Source: Cyclobacteriaceae bacterium
Lineage (GTDB): Bacteria; Bacteroidota; Bacteroidia; Cytophagales; Cyclobacteriaceae
Reading direction: 5' to 3'
DNA: 64,000 bases
NCBI GenBank assembly: GCA_023151255.1
Contig: JAKLJG010000001.1
Span: 28,196 to 92,195 of the forward strand
Below, in pieces: positions 56,452-63,259 of the stretch. Made by a program: the position numbers and the translations under genes. A model generated the notes under the pieces. It saw nothing but the letters and a program-made list of their open reading frames with translations. It searched no databases and was not told where the DNA came from. How positions within the stretch are numbered: position 1 is the first letter of the stretch; each line of letters opens with the position of its first letter.

Positions 56452-57101
56452 GATTATCAAACCCTATAGGCCATTTCAACTTAATCGTTTCAATCGGTTT
56501 TTTTTGCTGCTTATTTTATTCTGTTTGCTCAGCCCAATCAAATAACACACCTAACTATGACTCGCTTCGAGTGGTTTTAGAGGGTATGCTAGATGCGGAT
56601 CAGAATATTAGGCGTATTCTCATAGATTCGATTGGTATGCAATCAGCAGAAGCGCCAAAATTTTTTCGAATCATGGAAAAAGTGGATTCCATTAACCAAA
56701 AGTCCATCAAACAAATTCTTAAAAAATACGGTTGGATTGGGTGCAGTTATATTGGTGATAAAGCAGCAAACGCTATCTTTTACATAGTTCAGCATTCTGA
56801 CCTCGAATTAATGATTAAGTATCATCCAGAACTTAAGAGGATGGCAAGCATTGGTGAGGCAAGACTCGCCCATTCCGCCTTAATGGAGGACAGAATATTA
56901 ATGCATTTAGGAAAAAGGCAAATTTTTGGCACACAAATTTTTACGTCAACTATAACAGGTGATAGATTTATTTGGCCAGTTGATAATTCAGGGTTGGTAA
57001 ATAAAAGAAGGTTTGATGTTGGAATTACAGAATCTGTTGAAGAATTCGCTAAAAGAATGGGCGCACGTTATGATCCGAATGAGCCCTTACCAAAGCAGTA
57101 G
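56442..57101 (+). CDS. DUF6624-like secreted protein
   Basis: A 219-residue protein with a signal peptide (LIVSIGFFCCLFYSVCSAQS). The core KYGWIGCSYIGDKAANAIFYIVQHSD followed by HPELKRMASIGEARLAHSALMEDRILMHLGK matches the DUF6624 pattern. Function unknown. The gene overlaps the SPASM maturase stop by 10 bases, so the two are translated in a coupled way. It should work in the envelope or outside the cell. Confidence 0.7.
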   Translation: MGLRLSNPIGHFNLIVSIGFFCCLFYSVCSAQSNNTPNYDSLRVVLEGMLDADQNIRRILIDSIGMQSAEAPKFFRIMEKVDSINQKSIKQILKKYGWIGCSYIGDKAANAIFYIVQHSDLELMIKYHPELKRMASIGEARLAHSALMEDRILMHLGKRQIFGTQIFTSTITGDRFIWPVDNSGLVNKRRFDVGITESVEEFAKRMGARYDPNEPLPKQ

Positions 57102-57185
57102 CATTAACTTAGATAAGGACTTTTGTATCGGTTTAGAATACCCTTTGCATAGTGACCGAAACTTATGATTCAAACTGAAGGGACT

Positions 57186-57209
57186 ATTCCAATCTAATTA
57201 GAATGGAAT
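57186..57209. promoter_or_regulatory. Imperfect palindrome upstream of the C39-VKOR gene
   Basis: ATTCCAATCTAATTAGAATGGAAT is a 24-base palindrome with two mismatched positions. It contains ATTAGAATGG, which also occurs in the palindrome at 60285-60306 before the cysteine-rich peptide gene. It is a candidate common operator. Confidence 0.45.
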
Positions 57210-57292
57210 TAGCAACGTTTGGTGTTAGGAATTGAAAACTCTTATCAGTTAGCCACGCTCGAAAGTACACATTTCCAATTGATGAACCTTTT

Positions 57293-58906
57293 ATGAGATA
57301 TATAAGGCAAGTATCTCCGGGTGATAATGCCCTTGCGGCACTATGTAACCTGATATATTGCCTTAAAATTAAAGTCACTGCTTCATATCTGAAGGGGATA
57401 AAGTATCATAAAGATTACCCTTCTCTATTGGCTCTTGTTGATTACTTAGAGGATCTTTCCGTTGATAGTCTTGCGGTAAAGCTGGACTCCCATCAGTTAT
57501 CGGAAATACCTTACCCCGCTATTGCTCACCTGCATAAAAACAACGGCCATTTTGTGGTACTACAGAAATGTGATAACGGCTACATTCAGTACTTAGATCC
57601 CGAAATTGGGACAGTGAATGAAAAGGTCGATGAGTTTAAAAAAAAATGGACTGGCATAACCTTACTGGTTCAGGTCACTGAAAAATCTGGCGAAGAGAAT
57701 TATTCAAAAAAGAGAAAAATAGAGATTGTAAGAACACTAAACGGGTATTTATCAGTTTCTTTATTCATCATTTCTCTAGTGTTCTCACTTATGCTTATCA
57801 GTAGCGTGTATATTCCGATTTTTATTCTCAAAGCAATTGGACTTGTATTCTGTCTTATTCTTTTACAAAAACAATTTGGCAGCATGAATTCCTACCTTTC
57901 GTCTTTTTGCAAGCTTGGTTCAAAATCAGATTGTGATGCTGTGATTAACTCCACGGCTTCAAAGTTTTTTGGTTTATTGCACCTTTCTGAGCTTGGGGTT
58001 TTGTACTTTCTTGGCAACATTATATTAATTGTTCATTCCGGGTTCATAGGCGTTCAAATTGACGGAGCATTAGTTGTTCTCAATCTTTTTGTGTTGCCCT
58101 TTACACTTTTTTCAGTGTATTATCAGAAGATAGTAATCAAGAAATGGTGCCCGTTGTGTATAATTGTGATGGGAGTTTTCTGGATTGAGTTTTATCTTTT
58201 GTGGCAACCACTTTCTAAGCTTACCGTTTCGGCAACAGGTCTTTACCTTGCTTTGTTGATCTTTTCTTTGCTCTTGGCCATTTGGCTGTCGGTTCGTGAA
58301 CGGTTTATTAGTTCTTATAAAGTACCGGCACTCGAGCGTTCGTTGAGCAGGTTTAGTAAAAGCGGAAAAATCTTTAGCGCTGTGCTGGATCAGGAAACAG
58401 AGGTTAATATCGGTGAGTTTACCAATGAAATTAAGGCTGGAGCCGTGAACCCACAGGTTGAATTGACAGTAGTAAGCAATCTCATGTGCGGCCCTTGTTC
58501 ATATGCTCACAGAATAATTGAAGAATTACTGAAGCGCTATAGTGAAAAGTTAAGTGTCAGATTTCGCTTTACCATAAACGGGGTTGATAAAGATTCTGAC
58601 TCTGCTAGGGCGTTAAGACATATAGCAGCCTTATCTCTGACAAATGAAAACGGGCGTGTGGTTAAATCATTATCTGCCTGGTTTTCGCAAACCGGGAGGA
58701 GAAGCTTAAGTATGTGGAAAGAAGACCACCCAATTGAAACGGTAAATGAAAATGAGGTGGATTTAGTATTAAGCGAACATCATGGGTGGTGCAAGCAAGT
58801 GAATATACAAGCAACACCAACGATTTTTATCAATGGAAAAAAACTCCCAGCTGATTACACGGTGGATGATTTAAAGTATCATATGAGGAATTTGGTGAAC
58901 AACTAG
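57293..58906 (+). CDS. C39-like domain fused to VKOR and DsbA-like thioredoxin domain
   Basis: A 537-residue membrane protein. Residues ~1-125 resemble a C39 leader peptidase (QVSPGDNALAALCN, GHFVVLQ with H86, LDPEIG with D102), but the nucleophile position in the D-C motif is N12, so cleavage is unlikely. Residues ~145-330 are a VKOR domain with loop cysteines C206/C214 and the active pair C286/C289 (WCPLC). Residues ~395-537 are a thioredoxin/DsbA domain with C399/C402 (MCGPC) and the cis-proline region ATPTIFING. It should make disulfide bonds in the periplasm, with the inert C39-like domain binding leader peptides (inference). Confidence 0.82.
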   Translation: MRYIRQVSPGDNALAALCNLIYCLKIKVTASYLKGIKYHKDYPSLLALVDYLEDLSVDSLAVKLDSHQLSEIPYPAIAHLHKNNGHFVVLQKCDNGYIQYLDPEIGTVNEKVDEFKKKWTGITLLVQVTEKSGEENYSKKRKIEIVRTLNGYLSVSLFIISLVFSLMLISSVYIPIFILKAIGLVFCLILLQKQFGSMNSYLSSFCKLGSKSDCDAVINSTASKFFGLLHLSELGVLYFLGNIILIVHSGFIGVQIDGALVVLNLFVLPFTLFSVYYQKIVIKKWCPLCIIVMGVFWIEFYLLWQPLSKLTVSATGLYLALLIFSLLLAIWLSVRERFISSYKVPALERSLSRFSKSGKIFSAVLDQETEVNIGEFTNEIKAGAVNPQVELTVVSNLMCGPCSYAHRIIEELLKRYSEKLSVRFRFTINGVDKDSDSARALRHIAALSLTNENGRVVKSLSAWFSQTGRRSLSMWKEDHPIETVNENEVDLVLSEHHGWCKQVNIQATPTIFINGKKLPADYTVDDLKYHMRNLVNN

Positions 58907-58929
58907 TGGAAAATCAATAACGGTTGAAG

Positions 58930-60141
58930 TTATAGTGTTAACAACTTCCTAAACTGATATAGTATTCGATCCAGCAATCTCATATCCTCTGTAATAATTT
59001 CGGCCGTCCCTGCCAATTGCTGCCTAAAGGGTAACGTTTGGGAGGTGCTAGTCATTAACCCATCGGGCAGTTCAACGGTTACAAAATATTTCTCATCCGT
59101 AGGTATTTCTGATATATATGTGATTTTTCCGGTAATGGAGCCGTACTCCTCAAACGGATAATTTTCCAGCTTTATATTCACCTGCTGCCCGACTTCTACC
59201 TTGCCGGAACCTCTTATCGGTAGCTCTGCATGCGCAAGCAGATTACCGTGTTCCGGAAGGATGGTGGCCACTGGCTTACCGGCATCTATGAATTTGTCAT
59301 TCTCTAAAATCCCCAGCCAGGCAAGTTTTCCTGTTTCAGTTGCTGTAAACAAATAGGTTTGCTTCCATTTTAAGATACGTGCCAGTAACTCTTTGCGGGC
59401 ATTTTCTGCAACCAACATTAGTCTTTGTTGTTGCTCCATCTTTTGAAGTTCCAGTTCGAGGATTTGTTTGTGCAGTTGATCTAACTGCAATTCATTGTTT
59501 ATGACCGCCATTTCTGCATTTTTCGATGTACGCAGTTGTTGCAATAGTGCAGAATTGGCATGGTTAAAGTCCAAAGCAGCTATAACCTGTTGGGTAAACA
59601 ACACTGAATCGGTTTTAAACCGCTCAGTTGACAGAGAAAGTTCCTGTCGGGCAATCCTTTCCTGTGCCCGTAACGAAACACGAAGCCGCTTGTAAGTGAC
59701 TTCCTGTTTTTTTAATTGAAATACCTGTAGGTTAAACCACTGTGTTTTTTCGAAATGTTCCAATGCGACAGCTTCGGTTATTAGCCTTGACCAACCTTCC
59801 TCAAGTTCGCCCAATGAACCGTAAGCATTTTTGTAAAGGTTATTCTTGATATCTTCTTCCAACGCAAGTACGTCCTGCCATGATGAATTGGTTTGTATAT
59901 AACCAAAAATCTCTCCCCGCTTTACATACTCACCTTCTTTTTTAAGCAAAGTGATACTTCCACTACTTCGGGAAAAGATGGGAATGGGGGCCGGCTTAGT
60001 AGTTATTACAATCTTGGCAGTAAGGACATCCGGATATCTAATAAACCAGCTTATAAACAGCAAAGCAACCAGCGATCCCAAAATTACAATTATACCCCAT
60101 CGCACAATCCAATTAGGCACATGGCTGATGATTTCTTGCAC
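58930..60141 (-). CDS. HlyD-family membrane fusion protein
   Basis: A 403-residue periplasmic adaptor with one N-terminal helix (IVILGSLVALLFISWFI), a long coiled coil (~90-275) flanked by biotinyl-lipoyl motifs (SGSITLLKKEGEYVKRGEIFG) and a C-terminal beta barrel (GQQVNIKLENYPFEEYG). Such proteins pair with C39-peptidase ABC exporters of bacteriocin-like peptides. No exporter ABC gene is nearby. The frame opens at a GTG; the family N-terminus continues upstream in another frame (see findings), so a one-base deletion near 60163 is likely. Confidence 0.83.
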   Translation of the reverse strand: MQEIISHVPNWIVRWGIIVILGSLVALLFISWFIRYPDVLTAKIVITTKPAPIPIFSRSSGSITLLKKEGEYVKRGEIFGYIQTNSSWQDVLALEEDIKNNLYKNAYGSLGELEEGWSRLITEAVALEHFEKTQWFNLQVFQLKKQEVTYKRLRVSLRAQERIARQELSLSTERFKTDSVLFTQQVIAALDFNHANSALLQQLRTSKNAEMAVINNELQLDQLHKQILELELQKMEQQQRLMLVAENARKELLARILKWKQTYLFTATETGKLAWLGILENDKFIDAGKPVATILPEHGNLLAHAELPIRGSGKVEVGQQVNIKLENYPFEEYGSITGKITYISEIPTDEKYFVTVELPDGLMTSTSQTLPFRQQLAGTAEIITEDMRLLDRILYQFRKLLTL

Positions 60142-60284
60142 CTCCTCACTTCGGATTTCAATGGGTTGGGTTCAAGCGTGAAGCGTGGTTCGCTCATATG
60201 AGACTAATCATGAGTAACAATATACAAAAAGTCGTCAGTTCGGAGTTGTCGTGTTTTGATAATTTGTAAGAGAAATCCTCATTC

Positions 60285-60306
60285 AAATCCCATTAGAATG
60301 GGATTT
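60285..60306. promoter_or_regulatory. Palindrome between hlyD and the peptide gene
   Basis: AAATCCCAT, TAGA, ATGGGATTT. It contains ATTAGAATGG, also found at 57197-57206 upstream of the C39-VKOR gene. It could bind a shared regulator. Confidence 0.45.
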
Positions 60307-60320
60307 TGCAAGTTTGTGGT

Positions 60321-60349
60321 GCAGGGTTTTATAGATAGTGAAACCCTGC
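60321..60349 (+). other. Stem-loop in the leader of the cysteine-rich peptide gene
   Basis: GCAGGGTTT (60321-60329) pairs perfectly with AAACCCTGC (60341-60349) over an 11-base loop. It lies 46 bases before the peptide ATG at 60396. It may stabilise the transcript or control its translation; no T-run follows. Confidence 0.45.
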
Positions 60350-60395
60350 CGCGGATGCCGAAAAGCGAATGAGTAGGTTAACTAATTATTTAAAT

Positions 60396-60596
60396 ATGAA
60401 AACATTAGAAAGATTTAGTAAATTCAAATTGCCTGTAGATCAAGAACGAAAAATTAAAGGTGGGGATACTTGTTCCAATTGTATTCACTCGGCATTTATT
60501 GCATGCGATTACTCGTGTGGGGGTGGGGCATGTAGCGTAACGCAATGTGTGCAAAATCAAACTGCCCAGTGTATGGCACAATCCTATTGTCAGTAA
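60396..60596 (+). CDS. Double-glycine-leader RiPP precursor with eight cysteines
   Basis: A 66-residue peptide. The leader (MKTLERFSKFKLPVDQERKIKGG) matches the TIGR04149-like pattern ending in GG. The predicted 43-residue core, D24-Q66, has eight cysteines at 26, 29, 37, 41, 46, 51, 59 and 65, and ends in YCQ. The ATG at 60396 is preferred to 60369 because it gives a normal leader. An intrinsic terminator follows. It is probably exported and cysteine-bridged; activity (bacteriocin, signal or other) is unknown. Confidence 0.75.
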   Translation: MKTLERFSKFKLPVDQERKIKGGDTCSNCIHSAFIACDYSCGGGACSVTQCVQNQTAQCMAQSYCQ

Positions 60597-60619
60597 GTAC
60601 TTAGACAAATTTTATGGAC

Positions 60620-60650
60620 AGTCGGTGCTCTGAAAGGAGCACCGACTTTG
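60620..60650 (+). terminator. Terminator after the cysteine-rich peptide gene
   Basis: Perfect 11-bp stem AGTCGGTGCTC (60620-60630) and GAGCACCGACT (60637-60647), 6-base loop, then TTTGTAGTT. The short T-run suggests partial readthrough into the TlpA-like gene at 60662. Confidence 0.7.
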
Positions 60651-60661
60651 TAGTTATCTTT

Positions 60662-61882
60662 ATGAAACCTGATTTGATACCCGGATCAATAATCGTACTA
60701 CATATTATTGTAATAACTGCATTAAGTCAATCAGTTTTAAGTCAATCAACCGATGATATTGTTGCCAATTATTTAAAGGCATCAGGAGGTGTAAGTGCCT
60801 TTGAGCAAATTTATTCTACACGCGAAATAAATGAAGTTTGGCAAAACCTGGATTTAGGTGGGGTCAACAAGGAAAGTAATAGTACTATTGAATACGCAAA
60901 GCCCTCACGTCACGAGGTTATTCGGAAATTACCGAACCTTGAAGTTGCCAAAGTCACCTCACCGGATGGCTCAGAAAGTAAATTTTATCAGAATAATAAG
61001 AAAAGTGGTATGGAAACATTGGGAATGTTTTTTGATAATCCTGTTCCCAGTCGGTATACTATTCTTTCATTGCCACATCAAATTTTAGCCCTTAACAGGC
61101 GAAAACAACTTCAGTATATTGGTCTTGAAAATCTTGACGACACTGTTTGTGAAGTCTTGAAAGGTCCTTATGACCCCTTTTCCTATGAAATAGTTAAATT
61201 TTACTTTAACCGCAATTCAAAACTTCTTTTTGCAATCAAAAATGATGACAAAGGTACAACAACTTTTTTTTCTGATTACCGAATTGTTCAGGGAGTAAAA
61301 ATACCTTTTAGCAGAGAGTCATTTAATAATGATATACTATTTTATAGACAACGTACTATTGAAATTGAGTTCAATGTCTCCGTAGAACCGTCTATGTTCT
61401 ACTATAAAGAAGCTAATAAACCTGTTACAACCAAAGCTGATGATAACAGTATTATTTTGAATATCGAAGATATTGATTTGAACCGTGTGCTTAGTGTTTG
61501 GTTTAATGGTAAGCCTGTTTTTATTGACCTATGGGCTACCTGGTGCGCACCCTGCAAGGTTGAGTTTACCAAGTATGATACGACTTTTTATCGTACTCTT
61601 GAAAAACTGAATGTTGAGTTGCTTTTTATAAGTATTGACGATAAGAAGAAAGAAAAAAAATGGAGACAGGATATTGAAACATTTAGGCTGAACGGGAAGC
61701 ATATTCGGGCTGGACCTGTATTGGTTAAATCCATTAAGCAGGAAGTGTTTCTTAATGGTGTAATATCCATCCCGCGGTATGTTGTTGTAGATGCTTGGGG
61801 TCAAATTCTTTCTGCGGATTTTAAAAAACCGTCTGTTCCGGATTTTGCTCAAGAACTGAAAAAGCTATTAGAAACTAGATAA
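60662..61882 (+). CDS. TlpA-like thioredoxin with a long N-terminal domain
   Basis: A 406-residue exported protein. The signal peptide ends near VLSQS. Residues ~25-265 form a beta-rich domain like those of outer-membrane lipoprotein-sorting-type proteins (MFFDNPVPSRYTILSLPHQ). Residues ~275-406 are a thioredoxin fold with the WCAPC site, C295/C298. It should reduce or shuffle disulfides in the periplasm and might process the cysteine-rich peptide encoded upstream. An earlier frame from 60614 starts inside the terminator hairpin. Confidence 0.82.
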   Translation: MKPDLIPGSIIVLHIIVITALSQSVLSQSTDDIVANYLKASGGVSAFEQIYSTREINEVWQNLDLGGVNKESNSTIEYAKPSRHEVIRKLPNLEVAKVTSPDGSESKFYQNNKKSGMETLGMFFDNPVPSRYTILSLPHQILALNRRKQLQYIGLENLDDTVCEVLKGPYDPFSYEIVKFYFNRNSKLLFAIKNDDKGTTTFFSDYRIVQGVKIPFSRESFNNDILFYRQRTIEIEFNVSVEPSMFYYKEANKPVTTKADDNSIILNIEDIDLNRVLSVWFNGKPVFIDLWATWCAPCKVEFTKYDTTFYRTLEKLNVELLFISIDDKKKEKKWRQDIETFRLNGKHIRAGPVLVKSIKQEVFLNGVISIPRYVVVDAWGQILSADFKKPSVPDFAQELKKLLETR

Positions 61883-61892
61883 ACGCCTTTAT

Positions 61893-61902
61893 ATCGAGTT
61901 TA
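61893..61902 (+). repeat. 10-bp direct repeat ATCGAGTTTA, right copy
   Basis: Identical to 55318-55327 and in the same orientation. It lies inside a small inverted repeat (61885-61908, GCCTT...AAGGC) between the TlpA-like gene and rimM. Confidence 0.35.
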
Positions 61903-61928
61903 TAAGGCAAGCCACCAATAACCTTATT

Positions 61929-62444
61929 TCAAATATCCAAAAATCCATCGGGAAGATTGACTGATATTTTTCGTTTTGATTTGTTAATGCCGGTAATGAA
62001 AGGCCCTGTTACAGGAATCATTAGTTCCTTTAAATTGTGTTTAACAATTAAAAACCGACTTTGGCCGGTTTGCTCTACTACCACCACGTTTCCAAGGGTT
62101 CCCATTGTTGCATCTTCCACAACAAAGCCAATTACTTCATCATTATAAAAATCCCCGCGCCTCAGTTTCGGGCGGTAGGCTTTTTGAAGGTACAGGCTAC
62201 TCTTTTGCAGTTTTTTTGCTTCATCAAGTGTGGAAACGTCTTCAAACTTTATAAATGCCTTGCCGCCTTTTAATGACAGGCGTTCAATAAAGTAAGGAAC
62301 GAGTTGCCCTTTAATGTCAATAAAAATTGTTTGAAGACTTTTCCAATCGGCAGGCGAGTCTACATCAACCGAAACGGTTACTTCGCCTTTGAGGCCATGC
62401 GGCTTCATAATAAACCCGACTTTATAGAAATCGTTCGCTTTCAT
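61929..62444 (-). CDS. rimM: 16S rRNA processing/assembly factor RimM
   Basis: A 171-residue protein with an N-terminal barrel (KVGFIMKPHGLKGEVTV) and a PRC-barrel (~95-171, FYNDEVIGFVVEDATMGTLGNVVVVEQTGQ, with LMIPVTGPFITGI). It binds S19 and the 30S head during assembly. It should be followed by trmD but is cut off from it by the inserted region. A hairpin terminator abuts its start codon. Confidence 0.95.
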   Translation of the reverse strand: MKANDFYKVGFIMKPHGLKGEVTVSVDVDSPADWKSLQTIFIDIKGQLVPYFIERLSLKGGKAFIKFEDVSTLDEAKKLQKSSLYLQKAYRPKLRRGDFYNDEVIGFVVEDATMGTLGNVVVVEQTGQSRFLIVKHNLKELMIPVTGPFITGINKSKRKISVNLPDGFLDI

Positions 62445-62480
62445 AAAAAAAGCCCCCGCTCCTATTTTGAGGAGAGGGGG
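62445..62480 (-). terminator. Intrinsic terminator directly before rimM, made from a GC-rich repeat (copy 3)
   Basis: On the minus strand CCCCCTCTCC (62480-62471), 8-base loop TCAAAATA, GGAGCGGGGG (62462-62453), then C and seven T. The T-run ends at the rimM ATG (62444). Its arms match the C-rich/G-rich repeats at 22118-22151 and 25681-25744. It can stop or attenuate rpsP transcripts before rimM. Confidence 0.75.
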
Positions 62481-62529
62481 TTAGAAGGTGTGAGGTTTAT
62501 TACCTCGCTAAAGTTTTACCAGTAAGGTG

Positions 62530-63069
62530 TTAACCTTCAGTATCAGCTGCAGTTTCTGAGGTTTGTGCTTCGCTTTCCGCAGGAGTTGATTCCGATGTGG
62601 TAGCGGCCGCTGCCTCTGCTTTTTTACGGATGGCTTCAGCACGGGCTTCTCTGATTTTAGCCTCAGCTTCTTTGCGAGCCTGGGCCTGCGCTTTCTTCGT
62701 GTCAACAACCCGTTCGCGCTTGGCCTGTATTTTAGCTTCTTTGGCCTGTTTCCACTCAGTCAGTCTGCGATCAGCTTCTTCTTGCGAAAACGCGCCTTTT
62801 ATAACGCCAATCTGCAGATGCTTGCGAAGCATAACGCCCCGGTAAGAGAGCATAGCTTTAACGGTTTCTGAGGGCTGGGCCCCGTTCATCAGCCATTGAA
62901 AGGCTTTTTCCTCATCCAGTTCAATTGAAGCGGGAACTGTCAGCGGGTTATACGTACCGATTTTTTCAATAAAGCGACCATCGCGTGGTGCCCTGGCATC
63001 GGCAATGACAACATCAAAGCGGGCCAGTTTTTTGCGGCCTCTACGGGCCAATCTGATTTTAACTGCCAT
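62530..63069 (-). CDS. rpsP: 30S ribosomal protein S16
   Basis: A 179-residue protein. The first ~80 residues are the conserved domain (MAVKIRLARRGRKKLARFDV, ARAPRDGRFIEKIGTYNP). The tail of ~100 residues is rich in lysine, alanine and glutamate (KAQAQARKEAEAKIREARAEA), typical for Bacteroidota. It binds 16S rRNA and is first in its operon. Confidence 0.96.
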   Translation of the reverse strand: MAVKIRLARRGRKKLARFDVVIADARAPRDGRFIEKIGTYNPLTVPASIELDEEKAFQWLMNGAQPSETVKAMLSYRGVMLRKHLQIGVIKGAFSQEEADRRLTEWKQAKEAKIQAKRERVVDTKKAQAQARKEAEAKIREARAEAIRKKAEAAAATTSESTPAESEAQTSETAADTEG

Positions 63070-63110
63070 TTTTTACTTGTTTTTGGATCTCGTCCGGTTA
63101 ATAAAGGCTG

Positions 63111-63140
63111 CAAATATAGGTCTTTTTTCAGTTATGCCAA
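63111..63140 (-). promoter_or_regulatory. Promoter of rpsP
   Basis: On the minus strand TTG (63140-63138), 19 bases, then TATATTTG (63118-63111) and CAGCC. The spacing equals that of the rplS promoter. It lies 42 bases before the rpsP ATG. Confidence 0.65.
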
Positions 63141-63227
63141 CCTGTAACCCAAGTAGATGATTGGGATTTACAGGATTAAATATTTGTTCAAACGAGTACT
63201 CAATTTTTTATTACTGATTCAGTTCGA

Positions 63228-63235
63228 TACATTTG
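63228..63235 (+). promoter_or_regulatory. Bacteroidota -7 box upstream of sucA
   Basis: TACATTTG matches TAnnTTTG and lies 25 bases before the sucA ATG at 63260. No clear -33 element was found. Confidence 0.45.
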
Positions 63236-63259
63236 GTTTCCCATCCAAATCCTGCACTT

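Noticed and set aside
57184..57378. 64-codon minus-strand frame at the 5' end of the C39-VKOR gene
   Set aside because: It is mostly antisense to that gene's start and does not resemble a RiPP precursor.
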